Assembly: GCA_937958235.1 (NCBI GenBank)
Contig: CALFGG010000089.1
Span: 1 to 10,145 of the forward strand
Length of the DNA stretch: 10,145 bases
DNA from: an uncultured Candidatus Saccharibacteria bacterium
Lineage (GTDB): Bacteria > Patescibacteriota > Saccharimonadia > Saccharimonadales > Saccharimonadaceae
Direction: 5' to 3'
A program made the translations under genes and the position numbers. Of this stretch, positions 1-5,487 are shown piece by piece. Under the pieces are notes generated by a model. It did not search any database. It saw only the letters and a program-made list of their open reading frames with translations, and was not told the DNA's origin. Position 1 is the first letter of the stretch; each line of letters begins with the position of its first letter.

Positions 1-1463
1 ATACGCAAAATACTTTGGTGATTGCTGGTGCGGGGACTGGAAAAACAACGACAATCATCGGAAAGATTAAATGGATTTTAAATAAATGGAGGCTGGAAGA
101 AGAAAATATTCCGCCGCCAAGAATTTTAGCCGTATCTTTCACTCATGCTTCGCGCATCGAACTTGAGGAACGTATTTTAGCTGAGATTCTGCAAGATGAT
201 TTGATTTTTAAAATATATCATCCAGAAGATTTCATTGAGGTAGAAACCTTTCATAGTTTAGCGCTAAAGATCATCAGAGATAAGCTCCATGAGAGGCGAC
301 TTGAGGAATCCGGATTTGAGTCGTTCTTAAAATTATTGAAGCCAGACTTGCCGGAAGAAGAAATTGAAGATTTCGCTCATCTATATTCATTGATACGTAA
401 CTACCACGTCAATTTTGTGGAAGTCAAAGAGTTAATACAAAAAAGGTTTCGTCATTTTTGGCAAAAGGAAGATCTGAAGCAAAACCTTGCCCAGCTAGAG
501 GAATTAGAAATTCTTACCGGTCAATATGAAGAGTATCTGGAGAAAAATCACAGTATTGACTTTGCAGGACTCCTAGAAGAAGCCATAGAACAAATTAATC
601 CTATATATACTTACGATTATGTAATTATAGATGAATATCAAGATATATCACCACTTGAATATTTATTAATACGAAATTTAAGACAGCTACGGCCTTTTAA
701 GTTGTTTTGTGTTGGAGATGACTGGCAAACGATTTACCAATTTGCAGGTAGTGAAATTAATTTGATTTTAAATTTTGAAAAGTGTTGGGGTGAGACTTCT
801 AGATTCAAAATTGAACAGACATATCGTTTTCCGGAGAAGCTAGCGAAACTCTCTGGAAAATTCATCATGAAGGATCGCACACAGCTAAGAAAACAGATAC
901 ATGGAGCACCAGTTTACGTAAAAGATCAAATTGTGGAGATTAATGGCCCTTCTGAGAGAACGGATCTGAATTCTCTTTACTTTTTCTTCCTAAATATGCC
1001 AGAGCATGCCAGTGTTTTCCTAATCGGACGTTACAATTTTGATATTAAGAAAATATCACGATGTGAATTTTTGACATTTGAGAAAAGTGAGGAAAAAGTA
1101 TCAATCTCTATGCGGGAGAGGCCCGATTTAAAAATAAGTTTTTTAAGTGCACATAAATCAAAGGGTCTGCAGGCAGACTATGTACTTATTGTTAACTGTC
1201 GTAATACAGTCTTAGGTTTTCCAAGCAGGATGAAAGAGAATGATATTTTTCACATAGTGAGAGAAGTGGCTATTCAGAAATTAGAACGAAGAAAAACGAA
1301 GAAAAGGAGGTGCGAGAAGTTTAGTGAGGAAAGGAGATTGTTCTATGTAGCGATGACAAGAGCTCGCAAGAGGATTCTTTTCTTGACGGTGCAGGAGAAG
1401 GAGTCGCCATTTATCCTAGAACTACGAGAGGAGGAGGAATTAAATACTTATTACTTAGATTAA
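1..1463 (+). CDS. helD: Helicase IV (HelD)-like superfamily 1 DNA helicase, 3' part; start lies left of the window
   Basis: ATP-dependent SF1A (UvrD/Rep-type) DNA helicase, likely a 3'-5' translocase in DNA repair or recombination. The reading frame is open from base 3 and the first visible residues already form the Q-motif/Walker A junction, so the N-terminus is outside the window. Numbered from the Leu codon at base 15: Walker A AGAGTGKT 4-11; motif Ia 36-50; TFHS 78-81; motif II VIIDEYQD 203-210; motif III VGDDWQTIYQFAGS 233-246; motif IV QTYRF 268-272; motif V AHKSKGLQADYV 379-390; motif VI EERRLFYVAMTRAR 438-451. GDDWQ, SKGLQADYV and the following GFPS match helicase IV better than UvrD or PcrA. 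A basic segment (about 420-436) precedes motif VI. It converges on the CmpB-like gene with a 16-base gap. The family call is strong; the exact gene name is less certain because the family-specific N-terminal region is not visible. Confidence 0.85.
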   Translation, partial: TQNTLVIAGAGTGKTTTIIGKIKWILNKWRLEEENIPPPRILAVSFTHASRIELEERILAEILQDDLIFKIYHPEDFIEVETFHSLALKIIRDKLHERRLEESGFESFLKLLKPDLPEEEIEDFAHLYSLIRNYHVNFVEVKELIQKRFRHFWQKEDLKQNLAQLEELEILTGQYEEYLEKNHSIDFAGLLEEAIEQINPIYTYDYVIIDEYQDISPLEYLLIRNLRQLRPFKLFCVGDDWQTIYQFAGSEINLILNFEKCWGETSRFKIEQTYRFPEKLAKLSGKFIMKDRTQLRKQIHGAPVYVKDQIVEINGPSERTDLNSLYFFFLNMPEHASVFLIGRYNFDIKKISRCEFLTFEKSEEKVSISMRERPDLKISFLSAHKSKGLQADYVLIVNCRNTVLGFPSRMKENDIFHIVREVAIQKLERRKTKKRRCEKFSEERRLFYVAMTRARKRILFLTVQEKESPFILELREEEELNTYYLD

Positions 1464-1479
1464 AGACTTAGAGAAAGGC

Positions 1480-2220
1480 TTATTTCTTGGGAGACTTAGA
1501 ACTAAAGGTTGTTTTGACGCGCCTTTTAGCTTCTTTTTGAGCATTACCTACGTGATGCATGGCGGTGTGGGCAAGACGACGACTTAATCTTGAGGCTTTT
1601 TTGTAATAATTAATACTGAAACGCTTAATCTCAGCCGTGAGATCAACCGTGCCACCTTTAAAAACACCTTTGATATTTGAGATGGCAATCATCGATAATA
1701 AAATATCAGCAACGAAGATAATAAAGAATATACCGGAAGTGATTAGGAGTGCGGGCAGATTAAGCAAACTGAGTAGATTTGAAAAGAATGGTTGAATAAG
1801 ATGTAGAATGAAGATACCACCTACCCCAAAACCAATCGAGGTCTCAATTGAGATACGTCCATTAAGATGCAATTTAGACTCTGTAGTATAATCCCACCAA
1901 CGTACGTGATAAATTCTTTCTAAAACAACCGAAGTAGTATATTCGATAACATCACAGAGAATGACCATCAGCAGAAACTCGAGTGGCCAAGACAGATGAA
2001 GTGGTCCGATTAGAAGCACGCAGATGAGGGAGCCAACTCCATAAATCGGACAGATAGGACCAAAGAGAAAGCCACGATTTTCGAGCTTTCGTTTCATGAA
2101 GTAAGTCCAAATACACTCAACAATCCAACCACCAAAGGAATAGAGTACAAATAGCAGAAAATAATAGGCGAGCTGGATGACTAGTGGCTCAATTTGGCTG
2201 CCAAATAGATTAGAAAACAT
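1480..2220 (-). CDS. PF06541 (CmpB-like, 'putative ABC-transporter type IV') integral membrane protein
   Basis: A 246-residue polytopic inner-membrane protein of unknown function, from the family labelled putative ABC transporter type IV/CmpB. The label is historical: no ATPase is encoded beside it on this strand and I infer no transport role. Family hallmarks are FGGWIVEC (29-36), NRGFLFGPICPIYGVGS (48-64), a WWDY motif (108-111) and LNGRISIETS (119-128). About five membrane helices are visible, near 14-38, 54-73, 80-102, 126-146 and 155-182. A cytoplasmic tail rich in Lys, Arg and His follows (about 184-246), and its basic charge could bind lipid head groups or nucleic acid. The ATG at 2220 is the only plausible start, because the frame is closed by a TAA 15 bases upstream. 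No Shine-Dalgarno sequence stands at normal distance and a TATAAT box is 7 bases away, so the mRNA may be leaderless. The gene stands alone, convergent with the helicase. Confidence 0.8.
   Translation of the reverse strand: MFSNLFGSQIEPLVIQLAYYFLLFVLYSFGGWIVECIWTYFMKRKLENRGFLFGPICPIYGVGSLICVLLIGPLHLSWPLEFLLMVILCDVIEYTTSVVLERIYHVRWWDYTTESKLHLNGRISIETSIGFGVGGIFILHLIQPFFSNLLSLLNLPALLITSGIFFIIFVADILLSMIAISNIKGVFKGGTVDLTAEIKRFSINYYKKASRLSRRLAHTAMHHVGNAQKEAKRRVKTTFSSKSPKK
1502..1538 (+). terminator. Possible intrinsic terminator for the helicase gene, inside the 3' end of the converging gene
   Basis: CTAAAGG (1502-1508) can pair with CCTTTTAG (1522-1529) as a 7-bp stem with one bulged T and a 13-base loop, followed by a T-rich run (1530-1538). 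It lies about 40 bases past the helicase stop. The stem is short and the loop large, so this is only a candidate; it would also require the helicase transcript to run into the opposing gene. Confidence 0.27.
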
Positions 2221-2227
2221 TAGGCTT

Positions 2228-2255
2228 ATTATACCTTAAACTGAACTCAGAGTAT
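2228..2255 (-). promoter_or_regulatory. Putative promoter of the CmpB-like gene, giving a leaderless mRNA
   Basis: A consensus TATAAT (2228-2233, - strand) ends 7 bases before the ATG at 2220, so transcription would begin at or next to the A of the start codon. The best -35 at 16-bp spacing is a weak ATACTC (2250-2255), next to the terminator hairpin. No extended -10 TG is present. The -10 match is perfect but the rest is weak. Confidence 0.5.
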
Positions 2256-2256
2256 A

Positions 2257-2284
2257 GAAAAAGCTACTTTATTGTAGCTTTTTC
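2257..2284 (-). terminator. Intrinsic terminator after the RNase J gene, symmetric enough to work on both strands
   Basis: A perfect 11-bp inverted repeat, GAAAAAGCTAC (2257-2267) and GTAGCTTTTTC (2274-2284), flanks a 6-base loop. Read on either strand it has an A-run, a short GC-containing core and a T-run, the form of a bidirectional rho-independent terminator. It lies 34 bases past the RNase J stop (2319) and just upstream of the CmpB-like promoter, so it would isolate the two same-strand genes. Confidence 0.8.
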
Positions 2285-2318
2285 CGATCCATTTTTAGCT
2301 TAGATTCTTTAAATCAGG

Positions 2319-4568
2319 TTAAACTTTGTTGATAACTGGAATAACAATTGGAGTGTGTCCAGTTGCATCGTAGAGGATTCGAGTAATATCTTCCTTAATC
2401 TCGTCTTTTAGAACTTTCAGTTCAGGATCGGAGGAAATTGATTTTTCGGTCTTTACGCGAAGGTAGTGACGTATTTTACCAATCAGTTCCTCAGAGTTAT
2501 CAAGATAAATAAAGGCGCGAGAAACGATATCCGGAGTCTTGATGAGGCGACCGGTTTTCTTACTGAGGGTAAGAACGATCATAAAGATACCTTCACGAGA
2601 GATGTGAATACGATCCTTAACGACAGCTTCATGTACTGGCTTATCAGCATCGTCATAGAGCTTATTACCAACATGGATGCGACCATTTTTGCGAATAGTT
2701 TGGTTTGGTAAGAGCTCGACAATATCACCGTCATCGGCAACAAGAATATTATCGTGAGGAATACCAACCACATTTTCAGCCATCTCTGCATTATGCTCCA
2801 TCATGAAGAATTCACCGTGATATGGCAGGTAATTCTTTGGCTGTAAGCGGGTGACAAAATCAACGTGATCTTCGTAATAAGCGTGACCAGAGAGATGGAG
2901 TGGCCCAATATTAGTGAGGTGAGTTTTGCCGTTTTGAATAACCTGAGCACCTTCACGAAGTAATCCATCAACGGTATTCACAACATGAGGCTCGTTACCT
3001 GGAATTGGATTGGAACTAAAGACGATGGTGTCAGAAGCCTTAATTTTAATAAATTTATGAGCGCCGCTCACCATGCGATTAAGCACAGCGTTCAACTCAC
3101 CCTGAGAACCAGTACAGACAATAGTAACTTTTTCATCAGGAAGCTTGATGATGTCCTCCATCTTCATGACGGTATCTTTTGGCACTTTAATACATTTAGC
3201 GCGAAGAGCGACTTCAATATTATTAATCATGGAGAAGCCAGCAAAAGCAACCTTGCGACCACGCTGGTAAGCTTGCTCAAGGATCATGCCGATACGATTA
3301 ATTTGTGAAGAAAAACAGGAGATGATGACGCGACCATTTGCATAATGGTCCATTACCTTACCAATATTGTCACCAACGTCATATTCGGAGTGTGGGTGAT
3401 GGCCCGGAGAATCAATATTGGTCGATTCGTTGATCATGAGAGCAATTCCCTCTTTCTTGACGATTTCATCAATACGTTCAAAGTCAGTTTGACGCTCGAT
3501 TGGGTTCGCTTCGGCACGCCAGTCGCCAGAAAGGTAGATCACGCCATTTGGGGTACGAATCACGAGAGCACAGTTACCCGGAATGGAGTGAAGAGTATGA
3601 ATAAATTCGACACTTAAATGTTCAGAGACTTGAAGCTTCTCGTGCTTTAATGGATCAACAACCTGATAATTCATCTCAGGAAGATCATCAAGCTCACTCA
3701 TCTGTTTTTTAATCATGCCGATAGTGAAGTCGGTGGCATAAACAGGGGTGAGTGGATTGAATTTTGGTAATAGATGACGGCAGGCACCGATGTGATCAAG
3801 GTGGGCGTGAGTGAAGAGAATCGCCTTAATTTTATCCATATTATCTTCAAGATATTTAATATCTGGCACCATGTAGTTGACGCCTGGATAATCTTCACTG
3901 GCAAACAAAACGCCCATATCGATAAGAATGATCTCGCTTCTATATTCAATGGCGGTCATATTTTTACCGATACCAAATTCACCTAGGCCGCCGATTGGGA
4001 TAATACGAACTGCTTCAGGATCTGGACGAGCCGTTTTGAGCTGAGCATTTGTAACCTGGGTACCGTTATAACCGTTAAAACGGGATTTATTAACTGGAAT
4101 GCCAATGATATGCTGAGTAGCCTGCGCATTAACATCTTGGGAGAGCATGCGTTGGTGATGTACCATATCACCGCGTCTGGTAGAGACAGAGAGATTGACC
4201 TTGCGATCCTCGGCTTCAACATTCTTAGTACTCTTATTTGTTTTAGGGGCTTTATTTTTATTGCCTTTTTTATTCCTTTGCTGATCGGAGTTCTTAGAAG
4301 AGCTTCCATCAAAACCATTTTGTTCATTTGAAAAGTTTGACTTCTTTTTAGAACGAGCAGAATAGTCCTTGCCGCCTGGTTTAAAATTACTGTTAAAATT
4401 ACGTTTTTGTGCCTGCTCAAAAATGACTGCAGCACCAGTGGTAACTTCGGTTGGCTCGGAGATTTTAGTACGATTTTGATTCTCCTCAAAGCGACGCTTA
4501 ATCTCTGGCAAGCGCTCTGCCTGCATTTTCATGAGTCTAGCGCGTCTTTCTTGTTCTTGTTTATTCAT
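2319..4568 (-). CDS. rnj: Ribonuclease J with a long, low-complexity N-terminal extension
   Basis: Metallo-beta-lactamase/beta-CASP ribonuclease, expected to act as a 5'-3' exonuclease and endonuclease in mRNA decay and rRNA processing, in the cytoplasm. The catalytic part starts near RIIPIGGLGEFG (188-199). The metal-binding motif HAHLDH is at 254-259, followed by His327 in LHSIPGN, Asp349 in LSGDW, a beta-CASP region with TGSQGE (486-491) and SSNPIPGNE (518-526), His562 in LSGHAYYEDH and His584 in PYHGEF. A C-terminal dimerisation-type domain ends in the family-typical DATGHTPIVIPVI. At 749 residues it is about 190 longer than Bacillus RNase J1 (about 555). The excess is residues 1-187: a charged helix-like stretch (1-36), then an Asn/Lys/Ser-rich linker (about 55-120). 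Start at ATG 4568 is supported by AGAGG five bases upstream. It has its own promoter and terminator, so it is monocistronic. Confidence 0.95.
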   Translation of the reverse strand: MNKQEQERRARLMKMQAERLPEIKRRFEENQNRTKISEPTEVTTGAAVIFEQAQKRNFNSNFKPGGKDYSARSKKKSNFSNEQNGFDGSSSKNSDQQRNKKGNKNKAPKTNKSTKNVEAEDRKVNLSVSTRRGDMVHHQRMLSQDVNAQATQHIIGIPVNKSRFNGYNGTQVTNAQLKTARPDPEAVRIIPIGGLGEFGIGKNMTAIEYRSEIILIDMGVLFASEDYPGVNYMVPDIKYLEDNMDKIKAILFTHAHLDHIGACRHLLPKFNPLTPVYATDFTIGMIKKQMSELDDLPEMNYQVVDPLKHEKLQVSEHLSVEFIHTLHSIPGNCALVIRTPNGVIYLSGDWRAEANPIERQTDFERIDEIVKKEGIALMINESTNIDSPGHHPHSEYDVGDNIGKVMDHYANGRVIISCFSSQINRIGMILEQAYQRGRKVAFAGFSMINNIEVALRAKCIKVPKDTVMKMEDIIKLPDEKVTIVCTGSQGELNAVLNRMVSGAHKFIKIKASDTIVFSSNPIPGNEPHVVNTVDGLLREGAQVIQNGKTHLTNIGPLHLSGHAYYEDHVDFVTRLQPKNYLPYHGEFFMMEHNAEMAENVVGIPHDNILVADDGDIVELLPNQTIRKNGRIHVGNKLYDDADKPVHEAVVKDRIHISREGIFMIVLTLSKKTGRLIKTPDIVSRAFIYLDNSEELIGKIRHYLRVKTEKSISSDPELKVLKDEIKEDITRILYDATGHTPIVIPVINKV

Positions 4569-4573
4569 GTTTT

Positions 4574-4578
4574 CCTCT
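4574..4578 (-). promoter_or_regulatory. Shine-Dalgarno site of the RNase J gene
   Basis: AGAGG lies 5 bases before ATG 4568 on the - strand. It fixes the start at the beginning of the unusual N-terminal extension, so the extension is probably really translated. Its GAGG is complementary to CCUC in the loop of the leader hairpin upstream. Confidence 0.75.
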
Positions 4579-4603
4579 TTTAATAATAAAGACTTACAAA
4601 ATT

Positions 4604-4642
4604 AACAAACAAAAAATCTCTTGAGGTATTTCTTGTTGTGTT
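4604..4642 (-). promoter_or_regulatory. Long hairpin in the 5' leader of the RNase J mRNA
   Basis: In the - strand RNA, the arms at 4604-4617 and 4628-4642 pair over 14 bp with one bulged C (base 4638) and one G-U pair (4613/4632). They close a 10-nt loop, ACCUCAAGAG (4618-4627). A second 5-bp helix (4593-4597 with 4652-4656) and possibly a third 6-bp one (4582-4587 with 4661-4666) would enclose it, ending just upstream of the Shine-Dalgarno site. The loop CCUC can pair with GAGG of that site. The stem is almost all A-U, so its stability is modest. A regulatory role is inferred. Confidence 0.4.
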
Positions 4643-4669
4643 TAAAAATAAGTAAGATTAATTATTTAT

Positions 4670-4698
4670 ATTATAGCAGAGTAGACATGATTTTACAA
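4670..4698 (-). promoter_or_regulatory. RNase J promoter (TTGTAA - 17 bp - TATAAT)
   Basis: On the - strand, TTGTAA (4693-4698) and a consensus TATAAT (4670-4675) are separated by exactly 17 bp. The predicted start of transcription is near 4663, giving a leader of about 95 nt before ATG 4568. The -35 box overlaps the palindrome CAAGATCTTG at 4696-4705. Confidence 0.75.
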
Positions 4699-4705
4699 GA
4701 TCTTG
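4696..4705. promoter_or_regulatory. Palindrome CAAGATCTTG shared by two divergent -35 boxes; possible operator
   Basis: A perfect 10-bp dyad sits at the centre of the divergent promoter region. Its TTG end on each strand is the first half of that strand's -35 hexamer, so a protein bound here would cover both. No regulator gene is adjacent in this window. It may simply arise from two back-to-back TTG-starting -35 boxes plus a central GATC. Confidence 0.4.
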
Positions 4706-4730
4706 GCGACGATAAGAGTTGTACTATAAT
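4703..4730 (+). promoter_or_regulatory. ABC exporter operon promoter (TTGGCG - 16 bp - TATAAT)
   Basis: TTGGCG (4703-4708) and a consensus TATAAT (4725-4730) lie 16 bp apart on the + strand. Transcription should begin near 4737, with a leader of about 58 nt before ATG 4795. The -35 box is four bases from the opposing RNase J -35 box, so two polymerases could not occupy both promoters at once. Confidence 0.7.
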
Positions 4731-4739
4731 AAATGCTAA

Positions 4740-4760
4740 GATATAGAAACGAGATATAGA
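4740..4760 (+). repeat. Direct repeat of GATATAGA in the ABC exporter leader
   Basis: GATATAGA occurs at 4740-4747 and again at 4753-4760, a 13-base period, just downstream of the predicted start of transcription. A position there could suit a repressor, but the motif is short and AT-rich and could be chance. Confidence 0.35.
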
Positions 4761-4794
4761 GAGCAAAAATTAACAGACTAGAGGAGATTCTTAG

Positions 4795-5487
4795 ATGATT
4801 TCATTAACCAATGTAAGTAAAATTTATCGGACTGGAGAGATTGAATATCGAGCGCTTGATAATGTTAATCTTGAGATTCTTGAGGGTGAATTTGTAGTCA
4901 TACTAGGGCCTTCAGGTGCGGGAAAATCAACACTTTTAAATCTACTTGGCGGGATGGATAGACCGACGACCGGGCAAATAGTGGTAAACGGTACCGATAT
5001 TTCAGATTTTTCAGATAAACAGTTAACAAAATTCAGAGCCGAACAAATTGGATTTGTATTTCAATCATACAATATACTGCCAACTCTAACCGTTGAAGAA
5101 AATGTTGCGATAATGCAAGACATAATCAAAATCAAGACGGATCCACTAAAAATGCTCGAGTCGGTGGGGCTTCGTAAACATGCGAAGAAGTTTCCTAGCG
5201 AACTTTCTGGTGGAGAACAGCAACGAGTCTCAATCGCGAGAGCTGTCGTAAAAAAGCCTGCGATTTTGCTTTGCGATGAGCCAACAGGAGCGCTTGATTC
5301 AAATACTGGAGTACAGATTCTAAAATTACTTAAGAAGCAGGCCAATAAGCATACGACTGTAATTGTGGTAACACATAATGCATTAATTTCTGAGGTTGCG
5401 GACAGAATAATTCGCCTTAAAAATGGCCAGGTTGAAACAAATCACAAGAATTCTCATATTAAAGACATCGACGAGGTAGAGTGGTAA
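4795..5487 (+). CDS. ABC transporter ATP-binding protein, MacB/LolD/SalX type
   Basis: A 230-residue cytoplasmic ATPase that powers the FtsX-type permease encoded next. All nucleotide-binding motifs are intact: Walker A GPSGAGKST (38-46), Q-loop Gln90 in FVFQSYN, signature LSGGEQQ (137-143), Walker B ILLCDEP (157-163), D-loop ALD (166-168) and switch His194 in VVTHN. The FQSYNILPTLTVEENV stretch and GALDS are characteristic of the MacB/LolD/SalX family, whose members extrude peptides, drugs or lipoproteins or do mechanical work at the envelope. Length is normal for a stand-alone ATPase. AGGAG (4782-4786) stands 8 bases before ATG 4795. The stop codon overlaps the likely permease start (TAATG), so the two proteins should be made in linked amounts. 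The substrate cannot be told from sequence. Confidence 0.93.
   Translation: MISLTNVSKIYRTGEIEYRALDNVNLEILEGEFVVILGPSGAGKSTLLNLLGGMDRPTTGQIVVNGTDISDFSDKQLTKFRAEQIGFVFQSYNILPTLTVEENVAIMQDIIKIKTDPLKMLESVGLRKHAKKFPSELSGGEQQRVSIARAVVKKPAILLCDEPTGALDSNTGVQILKLLKKQANKHTTVIVVTHNALISEVADRIIRLKNGQVETNHKNSHIKDIDEVEW

Noticed and set aside
2466..4331. Several + strand open frames of 70-107 codons opposite the RNase J gene
   Set aside because: All are antisense to well-conserved RNase J sequence, lack start signals and show no recognisable motifs.
3983..4489. 168-residue open frame antisense-frame-shifted within the RNase J gene on the same strand
   Set aside because: It is a shadow frame over the low-complexity N-terminal extension; no ribosome-binding site, no family resemblance, and the RNase J frame there is supported by its own start signal.
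4569..4663. Riboswitch or T-box in the RNase J leader
   Set aside because: No known riboswitch core or T-box sequence is visible; the leader is very AT-rich and only the simple hairpin is supported.
5481..5486. GTG at 5481 as start of the permease
   Set aside because: Spacing from GAGG (5473-5476) is only 4 bases; ATG 5487 has 10 and forms the TAATG overlap with the ATPase stop.
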